A stretch of 64,000 bases of DNA. It comes from Hanleya hanleyi (Eukaryota; Mollusca; Polyplacophora; Lepidopleurida; Hanleyidae). Shown here one piece after another: positions 1 through 11,626 of this stretch. The translations under genes and the position numbers were made by a program. Below the pieces are notes generated by a model. It saw only the letters and a list, made by a program, of their open reading frames with translations. It had not been told where the DNA came from and ran no database searches. Numbering within the stretch: position 1 is the first letter of the stretch; every line of letters starts with the position of its first letter. Location of the stretch: positions 62,001 to 126,000 of the forward strand of contig JAVTVY010033845.1 in NCBI GenBank assembly GCA_036873755.1, given 5' to 3'.

Positions 1-967
1 CGAAGTACATGTAACTTGAAAGGCTTGATTTTGCTACGACGTACGTTCACCACTCCGTGGAAAATGTTTGTTTTTAAATGAACAACCGACCATCTCTCTA
101 CGAAACTTCAGATATTCAAAGCCTAATAAATAAGCTTGTTATAGATGGACAATTTATACAGTTTTTTTTTGCCGTAGAACTAAATTTTATGAAAGTTCTG
201 CACTGATGTAAGTGTTGCTTTCGCGAAAAAAAGATTGACGGCACTCTGCAACATTTGCAAGGGCTCGTCAAAGTGCAGATGACACGCATTCTATTTCAGT
301 CGGAAGGGAATCGGAAGGGAACTCATTCTTGAATTTATTAGCATATTTATCTTCTTCTTTTTTTCAAATCTATAGCAAATATTCTTAGATTAAATGCCGA
401 TTCTGTTTTAATTTTAGCTATCATACCCACACTGCCTCAAATCCAATATGGCAACCCCCGCAAAAAACGCCCACGCAAACGATGAAATCTGAACATGATA
501 GACTTTACAGTAAATGGGTTTTCATGGATTTATACTGGGTTTGTGATTAGGTTCCGTATCTGTATTTTGTCTCGCGTAATGCATGTATGTTACCTATTTA
601 ACGAACTTCGGTCGTTAACATTCATCGAATATTTTTGTTCGTTCTGGACACGATTTTAGTCCATGTATTTCCTAATTTGAACTGATGTGGTAGATTATGA
701 AATATGTTACAAACGGTTACTGTCGAGATAAAAATCACTGGGTCAAATGTTGAACAGTATGATAGATAAAGATGAAAGCGTCTGGGTTCTCGGAAAATAC
801 CCATGATCTTGATGGACTGCCACCCAGGAGGCCCCGAACGTTCAACGAAAATATTGATTCTGGATCGCGAGATTTCCGTGTAAGCTAACCTGTCTTTTGA
901 AGCTCCTCCTAAAGAGCAACGGGACGCTAAATAATGGGTAGAAAAATTACGCATACACCTTGTAAAA
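1..967. other. Intergenic, no gene recognised
   Basis: AT-rich non-coding DNA. The longest open frame, on the minus strand at 622-954, has no recognisable domain and no coding-like character. No RNA gene or repeat was identified. Confidence 0.5.
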
Positions 968-1123
968 CAATGTTAAAAGTGAAAAGATGTGCAATCGGTT
1001 AAAAGTTAAACCTCTCATTCAATGTTAAAAGTGAAAAGATGTGCAATCGGTTAAAAGTTAAACCTCTCATTCAATGTTAAAAGTGAAAAGATGTGCAGTC
1101 GGTTAAAAGTTATACCTCTCATT
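968..1123. repeat. 52-bp tandem repeat, three copies
   Basis: The unit starting CAATGTTAAAAGTGAAAAG begins at 968, 1020 and 1072, an exact 52-bp period. The first two copies are nearly identical. The third differs at a few bases (for example GCAGTCGG for GCAATCGG) and ends near 1123. No open frame runs through it. Confidence 0.9.
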
Positions 1124-1711
1124 AAGTACAAGTCATAAAATAAAGAAAATAGCTTCTAATGCACCCTGGGTGACTTTTATTCGTTTTCTCCTTTGAAACA
1201 TCAATCAAATGTTTTCCTTTTCAGCTTTTGTTTCTAGTAATTTGTCTTGTTAACTGACACAATGCTCTTTCTATGTAAAAACAAATTAATTGTGCCCCAC
1301 CTTTTCTAATATCTCCTTTTTTGAGGTCATCAACATTTTTAGCCTGAAGGGTCGCATTGTTCATATTTATTTCAATTATTGAACATTCTAACATGCTCCA
1401 CGTTATAGCCGTGCGCTGATTGATTATCACACGATAATCTTCATTTGTTTGTTGTGATCTGTTTCATTCACGTGCCGAACTGGTGACGTCTCATTCTTGT
1501 GACGCAGTGCTACAAAGCTGAGAGACGATTGGTTCATTCACTGCGCAGTGGGCGGAGTTCATACAGCTGCACCTCGTGAACGGACAGCACGCGCGAGCAT
1601 GGCCTGCAAACCAGTCACGAAAATCTTGCATCAAAATGGGATAAATTTGCAGAAAATTTGCCTTTGCGCTTATGAAATGAGGAAATAGTTATCATTGTGC
1701 ATGTTAGAATG
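1124..1711. other. Intergenic with a GC-richer CpG patch
   Basis: About 1440-1620 is richer in G+C and CpG than its surroundings and carries a CRE-like TGACGTC word near 1486. It could be a promoter or an old transposon end. No TATA box, exon or homologous protein could be tied to it. Confidence 0.3.
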
Positions 1712-1880
1712 GAGTTAATGACCTTTTTAGTGAATATTATCGTGTAATCATTTTTCGGTGTTTAGGTTTAGACCTCATTAAAACCTCGCGGCTACGACGC
1801 TCGGTTTTTTGATTGACAGTCTAAAACTAAACATCGAAATATTATTACACGATAATATTCACTAAGGCGGTCATTAACTC
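1712..1880. repeat. Foldback element with 62-bp arms
   Basis: The left arm (1712-1773, starting GAGTTAATGACC) is the reverse complement of the right arm (1819-1880, ending GGTCATTAACTC) with about seven mismatches in 62 positions. The loop is 45 bases. No gene is inside, and no clear target duplication was seen. It is most simply a MITE-like hairpin element. Confidence 0.8.
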
Positions 1881-2229
1881 CTAAATGAAGTACCGGTATA
1901 ATGAAATAATTTTCAGGACGAAATAAAAAAATATGACGTTCTGCTTTGAAGAATACATGTAACAATATCATCATAGACGAGAGCTGTAAAATTTATAATT
2001 ATTGGCGAGGAACTTTAAAAACTGAATTTTCACAAACCGCTCCATTTATATTTATATAATCCAGCTGTAGTAATCAGAAGAACAAACTTATTACACAAGT
2101 CCAATTCCGCGGATAACCGGCTTTCAGAAATTATGTAACTCGGTTTGGCGAGTTTATTCATTGCAATTTAATTCAGCACAAAATGATGTGGTAACCAAAA
2201 TTGTATCGCTACATTGAACATAAAAACTG

Positions 2230-2585
2230 GGAGACATGTCTCAAAATGAAACATGACTTTATCTTAACATTTGGGACATGTGTATACGTACATGTTTCAT
2301 TTTGAAAAAGCTTCGTGTTTCAAATCGAAACACGCGTCATCTTTATGTGCTTTATTGATGTCTCCATTTAAAACATGTCTCCGGGAAGCAGGTGTCCTTT
2401 TGAAACATATGGCGTTCTGCATAGCGAAATCTGTGCTGCATTTACGTCTTAATCTGACACATGTTCCGGTCATTCCCACTACATGTTTCAAAATGAAACG
2501 CCTAAGCCCAAACAGGGAATTGTCTCAATTTTTGGAACATAGCACAATTGAAATATATCTGAACATGTCTCAAACTTGGTGGCGT
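2230..2585. repeat. Cluster of ACATGT / TTTCAAAATGAAA words
   Basis: Words of the form ACATGTYTC joined to near-palindromes such as TTTCATTTTGAAA and TTTCAAAATGAAA recur in both orientations near 2233, 2280-2310, 2325, 2370, 2400, 2457, 2483 and 2562. Spacing is irregular, so it is not a simple tandem array. It may be a decayed satellite or a cluster of binding sites. Small open frames here have no recognisable product. Confidence 0.5.
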
Positions 2586-2589
2586 TAAA

Positions 2590-3950
2590 GATCTACTCCC
2601 ATTACACTTTTCACGTGACTGCCAGATCGCTTGTGAAACTAAAAATTTATTAAAATCAAATTGCATCAGATTTATTCTCTTATCTTCGATGAAAATGGGC
2701 ATGAACTCGGATATGAACAAACAATCAACATGTATAGAAATACGTCTACAGTTTAATCCCTGGTGAACCAATTAGTTCATTGGTCAATATTCGAAACCAT
2801 CCCTCTCACCTCGGTGATGTTTTTTGACTATCATTTTAAGTAACATATTGCACGTCTTTTCGGTGTCTGCTTGTTTTCCGATGGAATATTGAGGGATTAG
2901 AAGTACAGGCCGAGTTCAAGGCTATGTAGTATTGACGACTTTGTCATTTCAAAGATGGGAGGGGATGCAATTTAGCCTCGTATTTTTCTTATCCTTGAGT
3001 GTAGCAAGCTGAAGTTCATCACACTATACGCCTACAACGCTCTTTCGGGGAATTCAATAAAAATAGGTAATTAGTGCCTTACAAAAATTTAGCTGGAACC
3101 ATAATTTCCAAGACCGTGAAAAACCAGAAATAAAGATCTGGTCTTAAATATCTAAGAGCATTGATTTGATAGATCTATCAAGTCTTCTGATGGAATGTGA
3201 TGAACTGTGTCTGTTAGATAGACGAAACGGCACAAACGAGAAAAATATTAGTAGAATACAAGTGATTTTATTATATGAAGTGTTCTTATGTCCATGAGAC
3301 CCGGAGCCGACCAAGCGTTTCATTCTCCATCATGAAGATGTAGCATTATGAAACATCTCACATGTGTGGGGATCTTGGAATCTTAACGCTGGATCGCTAC
3401 AGCTGATTCGAGTGATCAAAAAGTTCTATATCAATAGAGACGTTCTGGAATAACAAAAAAAAACCAACTTTGTATGTGGATCCGCTCGAAAAATAAACCT
3501 GCTCATCTGTACATATGACGTGATGTATATTTCACCTCATTTCGCTCAACTCACAAATGTCAAGCAGACAAGTTTCAGGACCGATATTAGGAAAATAATG
3601 ACGTTTGTGTCGGGTCGATAATGTGGGAAACTTCCAGCATGGCTGTAGCGTTATTATCTGTACCCCCGAAAATTTACACGTTAAAATTCCTATTTCATAT
3701 AGTGAAATCTAACACTTGATTTCCGTGTTATAATATGGTATCAGATACGAGAAGTTACAACCCGCCGCGCGCATCCCAAACGATGAACACATGAATGGTT
3801 TTGCGAGGAAAATACCATCATGTAAACTGCAAAAGCATGCAAGGGGATAACCCTGTGTTACATAATTAAATAACGGTGTGCAGTTGAATGAACTTCATAT
3901 TTGAGATGGACCGGTACAGTTAAATCTAATTTTCAAAAGCAGATTTGGTT
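2590..3950. other. Intergenic, nothing recognised
   Basis: No open frame above background, no tandem or inverted repeat spotted, and no RNA gene seen. Confidence 0.45.
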
Positions 3951-4126
3951 AATTACAACACATATAAGGAAAGTAGGGAGAGGTGCCGACATACTGACAG
4001 AGCCACATGACTTCACAGTATAGTATTCTGGTTAACCTATTCTAAATCACATACCAAGAATCTAACGATTAATGATATGTGTTGTATCCCGGGTACGTTT
4101 TATTGTACCTGTTCATGTGGCAACTT
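3951..4126 (+). repeat. 177-bp dispersed repeat, copy 1
   Basis: This block from AATTACAACACATAT to ATGTGGCAACTT is matched in reverse complement at 10478-10654, where it interrupts a retrotransposon RNase H gene. The near-equal lengths mark it as a defined mobile unit. No open frame or obvious terminal inverted repeat is present, so its class (short MITE, SINE or solo fragment) is unknown. Confidence 0.8.
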
Positions 4127-5193
4127 GGTTGACATGACCACACGGCTCCTAGCACCGGCATAATCGGTATTAGATACAAATCTAGAGAGCTATGATGGAA
4201 ATGCTCTGACAACTCGTATATTCGTAATTGGTCAGCTGTGTAGCTCTGACGACTCGTACACTGGGGGTTGGTGAGCTGTATCGTCGTCAGATGAAATTAC
4301 GGCATTTAACACAAAAGACTAGTTAGTAAAGCCCGATGTCGACCCAGCATCAACTTCCCACAATGCCAACATATATCAAAGACCAAAAGGTCTGCACAGG
4401 GATCAGAAATCAAACCACCACATTACACGCGGTTCAAGATCTTATAGTATCATACGTACCAGTAGTCAATCGGTATTGCTGGATACTCCATATTGAGAAG
4501 ATCCATCCCAAGGAGTGGTCCATCATAGTGATATTCGTCTTCAGGGATGTTATTCTTTCACTTTTCCGCTGATTATAAATATTTCAGTAAAGGCGTGGGT
4601 GCCTCGACTGAGTAAATGTGATCACATTGGAGATTTGTGAAATAATTCTGATGACATATCGATACATATATTGTTGCAAGATACGAGTTGATTGGCTAGC
4701 GTGGTAGGCTACAGGAAACTGGATGGTTCAATCTTTCTCTCTGTTTACAACGTTAGGCGAAAACAAGAAATAGATGCTGCAAATTAGTAAATACATTCAT
4801 CTCATCGATCATGACCTCTTTTTTGAATTCACAACCGTTTGAAACAAAGAAAACAAACAGTTCACGCCTAACAGCAGGAAGGGGTAATGTAATTGTGATA
4901 CGATTCACCATTGTTTGTAGCTCTGTTCTTCTATTGTCCTTTATTGTTGTAACATTTACATTCAATTATCTGTCCATAATGGGTATATAGCAAGTAAAAT
5001 CCCTGTTGATCTTGAGGTCTCGGATTTATTTGGCCTTCCAGGGGAATAGTGCAACAATTGAATCGATACGCTGCAAATGACATTACCTTGACTACAATGG
5101 ACAATTAATTCCTTCATATGACTACTTTGCACTGGCGGAAACTCGGGCAGCTTCGTTCCCTACTTCATTTATGTACTTTGATATATAATGATA
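4127..5193. other. Intergenic, nothing recognised
   Basis: Small open frames on both strands (for example 4336-4572 plus, 4753-4965 minus) lack recognisable domains. No repeat was identified except at the right border. Confidence 0.4.
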
Positions 5194-5298
5194 GCTAATA
5201 CTGTTATATGGAAATGGAATAGGTCTTTGGATTATGGACGCGGATATTCTCTAATGGACGACGGCTGGATTATGAATGACGGACTAGACGCTTGTAAT
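5194..5298 (+). mobile_element. 3' end fragment of the RT element family
   Basis: This 105-bp piece matches the 3' non-coding end of the RT element also found at 25513-26447 (plus), 43026-43718 (minus) and 50431-50647 (minus). All copies stop at the same GACGCTTGTAATT terminus, as expected for 5'-truncated retrotransposition. No coding part remains here. Confidence 0.8.
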
Positions 5299-5914
5299 CA
5301 AATGTATTCCAGTATCTAACGCTGTTTTTCTATTGCTAATGTCAAACCGAGGTTAAATAATGCTACATGTATCTGGAAATATTTGAAGTAAATGGTCGAA
5401 ATATCACTGTTTGATATCTTTATAACTTGGAGAATTCTGAACACGATGGCAGCAAACCGGATGGAATTGTTACAGTGATTCTCTTTGTTTCGTGTTAGGA
5501 ATTTATAAGAATTGTACTGTCTTGGACGTTGATACACCTCTCTTTCAATAAACCAGCTCATGTTTTCTGGTCGTCTAGGTTACATCTATATCTATTGTAT
5601 TTTTCTTCAAACGTTTTTCTGATTGATGGAATAGAATCGTATGTATATGTACTTTAGGAGAGGACGAATACATTTAGCTACCAACTCCCATTTTTTCTGT
5701 ATCTATTGACGGAATGAAATCAACAACATTATTCTTTAGAATACCAAAGTGGTAATAGAAATCTCTAAAAGGCAAAATTAGCATCCCTAAGCGTCGGGTG
5801 AATTAGCTGCTTTTGGGCCATCTGATTATGGCTCAGCATGCAACAATCACGCTCGAGTCAGAACCGTAAGATCTTGGAGCATGTAGTTTCTCTTCAACTG
5901 CCATTGTGTAATAT
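5299..5914. other. Intergenic, nothing recognised
   Basis: Non-coding, without recognised repeats. A minus-strand open frame at 5316-5561 has no recognisable domain. Confidence 0.4.
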
Positions 5915-6620
5915 TGATGTTACTTAATATCTGATCACGCCAAACCCCATTGAAGATTTTGTCAATGAGTGCACACATTTATGTGAAATTAAGCGCTACA
6001 CATTGTAAATATTCAGGCATTCAACGCTTATACGAGGTAAACCATAATCACAAATCGTGTACAATAGCTTCAGTGTGTTGGCGCTTTTATGGTAGCTGAA
6101 TGTGTAGACGCTTTTATGGTAGCTGAATGTGTAGACGCTTTTATGGTAGCTGCTGGTGTGACTCCTTTATGGTAGCTGATGGCGTGGACGGTAGCTGTTG
6201 GTGTATACCTTGAACGCGTTGACGGCACTGGCCTCATAGCGCTGTTTTGGGTGAAATCAATTGATATAATCATGATACTAGTCTTCGCGATGGAAATATG
6301 TGAAGTTTGTAAGCGTCTGATGTAACGGGCGGCTCAAACTAGGAACTGTGAAATGTTCTTTGAATGGGAGTTATTACGCAGAAAACTAGTCTTTAAGGCC
6401 CGATGCCATCAGCGTGAGCTCTAATTTGTTGACATATGGATAAAGTGACTTTGTTTACGAGTATTGGGTCAAAGAACCAGCAGCAGAATATCATCATATT
6501 GGGTAGACATCACGCGACATTCGGTACCTTTTCCAGGTCAAATTATGCTAAAAATAAAGATTTTCACATTACTTTTTTTTTATCATATCGTAATATTTGC
6601 GAGATAGCGACGGAAAGTGG
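5915..6620 (+). repeat. Dispersed repeat TGATGTTACTTAATAT, copy 1
   Basis: About 700 bp sharing order and sequence with 19549-20050 and 20152-20940. It contains a short internal array (about 6075-6200) of a 23-27-bp unit built on GCTTTTATGGTAGCTG. Read on the minus strand, this gives a repetitive peptide (SATIKASTH units), but the frame is not otherwise gene-like. Likely a non-autonomous mobile sequence. Confidence 0.75.
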
Positions 6621-8019
6621 GCGTAATCAACCCGTAATATGCCAGCGGTCTATCGATTTTGACATGTGCACTACACTTGCGTAACCTCTCCATGATCTCT
6701 GCACACTGTCTCAGTGATTCGGTCGTGCATAATGAAATCTACATTCATCTCAACATCGATCATATTTTTGAACAGTCAAAAACTGATATTTATCCACACC
6801 AATGTTCTGAACTGTAGCTATCTTGATACTCCAAGTGAGAAATAGTGATAGATTGTCCTACCAATATCTTAAGGTCAAGTTCAAATGGGATTATGTTTTG
6901 TATGTATCGAGTATTTACTATTCTCCGGCGGTAAATCTTACCCTATCCTTAAAGTTGTTCAATACTCGTCCAAATGGCCAGCGAGCATAACGCCAGCGAG
7001 TTCTAGATGTCAATGTGTGACCTGGAAATAGGGTATAAATTTCATCGAGATGACGCCATATTTTCCAAGTATGAAAGAAGTTGGAGAACAGCAAACTGAC
7101 TTCTGAATTTTAGAGACGTTATTCAGGATTCTTTTATCTCAAGTCATAAATTATTTCCCGACTCCGGGATTACATGTATATCAAATCTATAAATTTACAG
7201 TACAGGCCTGACATTATCAACTATTCCACAGTTAACTATAGCAACACGAGTTTTTGTTCTAATTTATCGGATAATTTCACAAATCTTTCTGCGAGATTTT
7301 ATACTTTAGTGTATTGTTGATGACTGATTTATTGTGATTTACTTCGAGAAGATTAAATAGGTCCTTTTATTCTAGAATCCTAGGAATCATCTCTGATCAT
7401 TTCTTCTGAGTCGGGGGTGGATGCCCTTTTCGAACAAAAATATTTTGCAGCTCCACGTAGACCTACTCATTTTGTTCCTGTTCTTGTACTCAAATTCACA
7501 TTTGTCTTGAGTTGTGAAATCTGAAGAGTTGAATATCTTGGAGTTGAAAATCTTGAAGATGACAATCTTGGATAAAGTATAATGTAGATGCCAGTTTTAA
7601 GATCTTGAAATCTGGCACTTGAATAGGAGAATACATACTCCTAAAAATGAGAGTTTCTCTTCATTAGCATAGAACGAGTATTGACAAATAGTTCGTAAAT
7701 TACCAGATTCAACTAGCAAAGTTGGTCACACTCTAGTCCGACATGCAGCCCATACGAAATATTTTATTATAATGATTTCTATTGAATGTAATTATTTTCA
7801 ATAGAAATATGTATTTTAAAATATCTTGTAGGCGGCATATCGGACTAGCTGGACTCCTGCTTCCAGTAATTTATACATTGTTCCGTAATTGCATTGCAAA
7901 TTATAGCAATATAGAAGCGATTAGATCTAGGTATTTATGTTTTTATGTTTATGGATCAATGAAAACCCGACATCAGAACTATCAGTACGCACTCAGCTAT
8001 ATCATTTCAACATAAATTT
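6621..8019. other. Intergenic, nothing recognised
   Basis: AT-rich DNA without gene matches. A loose cryptic repeat of ATCTTGAAG/GTTGAA words occurs around 7500-7620. Confidence 0.4.
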
Positions 8020-8685
8020 GCGAACTTCACCGGTGATAGTAGGAGATGGAATTAGTCTCAGTGAGACAAGGTTTTACAGTCCGATTTGCTACTACCGATG
8101 ACTCCTAAATATGCTGCTTCGCAGGAATGTACTTTCATTTCTGACCATCAAATCCTTAGAACAGTTGTGATAATGAAAGTGGTTAACTGTCTCCAAACCA
8201 CAACATACCCAATCAAACTTGAGTCTCATGAAATACAACATTTATACTGTCACACATTTAAAACAGTATAAGTGAGTAATGAAGATCGTATCTGACGCCT
8301 ACTGGAAATATGTGGAAGTGCAATTTCCCAGAGACCATGCCTGACCCTATAGGTCACTGGATAGGATGTTTGTATTAAACAAGCAGCATTCATAACCAAA
8401 CACAATTTCTTTATGTGAATTGATCAGCCTGTAATATGCGTGTAACTTAGTGTGAATGCGTCAAAATACACTTATTTCGAAAGAGATTTAATCTGCAAAT
8501 TCACTGTAATAGAAACTGTTATGTCAGTAGAAAGAAATCACGTAGAAAAATCAATTAGTTTTCTACATAAGATGCCTGCACGCATTTTCCAATTCATGCC
8601 ACAACATGATATCTCTATATTGTTGCAACAAAAATAATTCAAACACACAATTATCCTCTGATTAAATGTCTCAAATAGTTTATCA
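8020..8685 (+). repeat. Dispersed repeat family H, uninterrupted copy
   Basis: This copy is collinear with 21120-21627 and continues, without a break at about 8506, into sequence matching 28889-29040. It therefore shows the repeat as it was before the 7.26-kb YR retroelement landed in the other copy. Open frames at 8086-8271 and 8452-8637 are partly shared between copies but have no recognised domain. Confidence 0.85.
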
Positions 8686-9363
8686 CCAAGTATCAGACCT
8701 CATCATCATGATCACTGCTGTGTCTTCATCTCATGCTGCAGGCTTATCATTAAGACCTTTCGTTACTCATTATCAGTCTTATATCTGGATCCATGCAATA
8801 ACAATAAACTTCAGGATGATACCATAAATGCCATTATGGTCAGGTATATGACCATAGCACCGTAGCTGAAAATAACCAGGCTCCCGAGGCCTGTAAATGA
8901 GGCTCATATGCTACCAGGCATTATATCCTACAATAGTACGTCTTTGTGGATATTCATCGAGTACAAGAAGAAGAAAGGGATTCCGATGTAAGAAGATGAA
9001 GAACCGCTCCACCGTGAACGACCAGGCAACTGCTGAGAAACTGTATCAGAGTTCAGACGATGTCGTGCCAGGAACTGGCAGAAGGGTGTCACAAACGAGG
9101 AGAAATGGATGGAACCAACCGTGGTGTCGATCTCTTCTACAGCAGAAGAGAAGGAAGACAACTCCGAACATCACAAGTAAAAAAACATTAAGGTGATAAA
9201 ACACTCCAATTTCACCCCACCGACCACAAAAAGATGGAAGGAAGAGGGTCCAGTGACGGCAGAACAGCGTGATCATTCGTTGTCATCAAAAGCTCTGTTC
9301 TTGGCGGGTCGTTAGAAGATTAAGTAGCCGCTACCAGGCCGTCGACGGGAAAGATGCTAGGCC
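8686..9363. other. Left flank of the LTR element, unassigned
   Basis: A plus-strand frame of 99 codons (8897-9196) is rich in Arg, Lys and Gln and has no recognised domain. The LTR retrotransposon landed in this region; its flank resumes at 17837. No gene model could be supported. Confidence 0.35.
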
Positions 9364-9367
9364 ACCT

Positions 9368-9961
9368 TGTTACGTCATAAACGAGAATAGAAAAACGCAA
9401 CAGAAAACTTTTATGAAGTCAAGGATTAACAATCAAATATTTATTTACAATACTAAAATCATATACAAATTACGTGAGGTCAATACAGCAAATAAATGTC
9501 AAATATAGTCTTACTGTTCAATGCTATACGGGTGTATCCTTCACAGTTCGTGTTGACATGCAATTCTCTATACAGTCCGTGCCGACGCGCGCAGAAATCG
9601 CGTTTCTGTATTTCGATAGTCTAACACCGCTCAGCTGTTGTCCAGTTTCCGTTAGTTCAATTACGTAGATTCAAGGAATATACAATCCAGCAGTCCGTAA
9701 TTTCAGACAAAGGTAAGACAGTATAATGCACTCACAGAAAAGCCGTTTGAATTCCCTCCAGAATGATTGACTGTCGGGCTATTTATGCTCTATGTGGCAT
9801 TCGAGCACATTCTACCAAATCAAAAAGCCTCTCGAAGATGCATTACATCATCTGGCCTAGATAATCTTCTAGAAAGATCGAAGTGACTAACCCACGTAAC
9901 CAAGCTTGCGTCATATATTCTAGAAGCATCCTGTCTAATAATAGACTACCATACCATGACA
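9368..9961 (-). repeat. 3' LTR of Gmr1-like element
   Basis: 594 bp, begins TGTTACGTCATAAACG and ends ACCATGACA on the plus strand, giving TG...CA ends. It aligns along its whole length with 17232-17832. Relative to the other LTR it has an extra ~12 bp near 9500 and lacks ~24 bp near 9670. The TATA-like word is degraded (CATAAATA on the minus strand). Confidence 0.95.
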
Positions 9962-9972
9962 CTCCCCCCCTT
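9962..9972 (-). promoter_or_regulatory. Polypurine tract of the LTR element
   Basis: On the minus strand the sequence AAGGGGGGGAG directly precedes the TGTCATGG start of the 3' LTR. This is the position and composition expected of the primer for plus-strand DNA synthesis. Confidence 0.85.
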
Positions 9973-10076
9973 AAAAATGGAAAGTTTCAAACTTGGAACT
10001 TTCTTGACAATTCAAAGCATTATTGCAAAACAAAATCTATATTACAACAGCAAAAATGTTGACAAACATATGTACA

Positions 10077-10464
10077 TTATATGCGAGACAAACAATCAGC
10101 GGTCAAATTGTCCTTGCCCTTAATATGTCTGATTTCAATATTGGATTCTTGTAACACCAAACTTCATCTCAACAATCTTTGATTTTTGTTTTTCATCTTA
10201 CTTATGAAAACAAGTGAATTGTGATCACTGAATACAGCAATTGGCAACGATGAAGAAGTAACACAAACATCAAAATATTGTAAAGCCAATATCATTGCCG
10301 AACTGTCTTTCTCAATTGTAGAATAATTTCTCTGGTGCTTGTCAAATCTACGTGAAAAATGACATATTGGGTGTAACAAAACGGCACCAGCAGCAACATC
10401 ACTAGCATCTACAGCCAGTTTAAAAGGTTAATCAAAATTTGGTGCTGAAAGAACTGGCGCGCTC
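10077..10464 (-). pseudogene. RNase H domain of Gmr1-like pol
   Basis: Minus-strand reading from VDASD (first catalytic Asp) through CHFSRRFDKHQRNYSTIEKD (catalytic Glu), AVFSDHNSLVF (Asp) to NLTADCLSR (last Asp) shows a Ty3/gypsy RNase H ending in a stop at 10077. A TGA replaces the conserved Trp after NQRLLR near 10164, splitting the frame. The domain's upstream border is cut from RT by the 177-bp repeat. It would remove the RNA template after reverse transcription. All four acidic positions remain recognisable despite the stop. Confidence 0.88.
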
Positions 10465-10477
10465 TTGATTATGGATT

Positions 10478-10654
10478 AAGTTGCCACATGAACAGGTACA
10501 ATAAAAGCGTACCTGAGATACAACACATATCACGAATCGTTAGATTCTTGGTATGTGCTTTAGAATAGGTTAACCAGAAAACTATTCTGTGAAGTCATGT
10601 GACGCAGTCAGTATGTCGGCACCTCTTCCCACTTCCCTTATATGAGTTGTAATT
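10478..10654 (-). repeat. 177-bp dispersed repeat, copy 2, inside pol
   Basis: Reverse complement of 3951-4126. Just right of it the minus strand reads SAFENLK, the end of the RT connection. Just left of it, it reads KSAPVLSAPNF, the start of the RNase H region. The repeat therefore inserted into an existing pol gene and is younger than the LTR element. Confidence 0.85.
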
Positions 10655-10663
10655 TCAGGTTTT

Positions 10664-11610
10664 CAAAAGCTGATTCACATTCATCGGTCCAAACAAAAGT
10701 TACCCTCTTTCTTAAGAGTTGAGTTAAAGGCTCAGTAATATCTGAAAAATTTGGACAACATTTCCTGTAATAACCAGCCATACTCAAGAAACGCATCAGT
10801 TGTCACTTACATGTTGGTCTTGGAAATAGTGAGATAGCACTAACCTTAACATCTACAGGTTTTACCTGACCCTGACCTACAACAGGACCCAAGAATGTCA
10901 CACGTGCATGTCCAAATTCACTTTTTCCACGGTTGACTGTCAGCTTGGCGTCACTCAACCGATTGAACAGTGCGCGAATTCTCTGTAGATGATCTTCCCA
11001 TGTATCGCTGTAAACAATGACGTCATCAATGTAAGTCTCACATCCTTCCAAACCAGAAGAAACACGGTTGATGAGACGCTGGAACGTGGCTGGAGAATTT
11101 TTCATTCCAAATGGCATAACTTTGTACTGGAACAGACCCTCCGGATCGACGAATGCTGATATTTCCTTCGCACGATCTGTCAGTGGAACTTGCCAAAATC
11201 TTTTCACAAGATCAAGCTTTGACACGAGCTTGGCACTTTCCACTTTATCAATGCAATCGTCAATGCGTGGAATAGGGAATGTGTCTGTTTTGGTCAATGT
11301 ATTCACCATTCCGTAGTCAGTACACATCCTGTAACTGCCATCTGGCTTTGAAAAGAGGATACAAGGTGAACTCCAGTTACTATTACTTGGTTCAATGAAG
11401 TCATTGTCCAATAAATACTGAATCTCTTTTTTCAGGTAGTTTTGTTTAACGGGATTCAAACGATATGGTTGCTGCTTCACTGGATTGGAATCTCCGACGT
11501 TGACGTCATGTGAAATTGTATCAGTCCGAGTGGAACAAATGTTCATATTGACTGAGCAGAGTTCGAAGTTCTTCCTGACGCGCTGGTTCAAGATGACACA
11601 ACTCGGAATC
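10664..11610 (-). pseudogene. Reverse transcriptase of Gmr1-like pol
   Basis: An RNA-directed DNA polymerase domain of Ty3/gypsy type. The minus-strand frame at 10803-11669 covers most of it: HDVNVGDSNPVKQQPYRLNP at the start, DNDFIEPSNSNWSSP, LDLVKRFWQVPL (motif A Asp), FGMKNSPATFQRL (motif B), YIDDVIVYSD (motif C, catalytic DD intact) and VTFLGPVVGQG. The ATG-proximal residues of that open frame are out of register with the family, and the frame breaks near 10803, after which thumb/connection residues continue to about 10664. It lies downstream of integrase, the reverse of the usual Ty3/gypsy order. The core polymerase residues are present, but surrounding frameshifts make the gene a pseudogene. 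Confidence 0.92.
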
Positions 11611-11626
11611 CAAATTAAGTAGAATG

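Noticed and set aside
1599..1688. Short ORF in good start context in the CpG patch (MACKPVTKILHQNG...)
   Set aside because: Only 29 codons, no family, no splice donor or upstream core promoter that could be tied to it.
6070..6273. Minus-strand ORF with SATIKASTH repeats as a repeat protein
   Set aside because: Comes from the internal GCTTTTATGGTAGCTG array of a dispersed repeat; the other two copies do not keep the frame.
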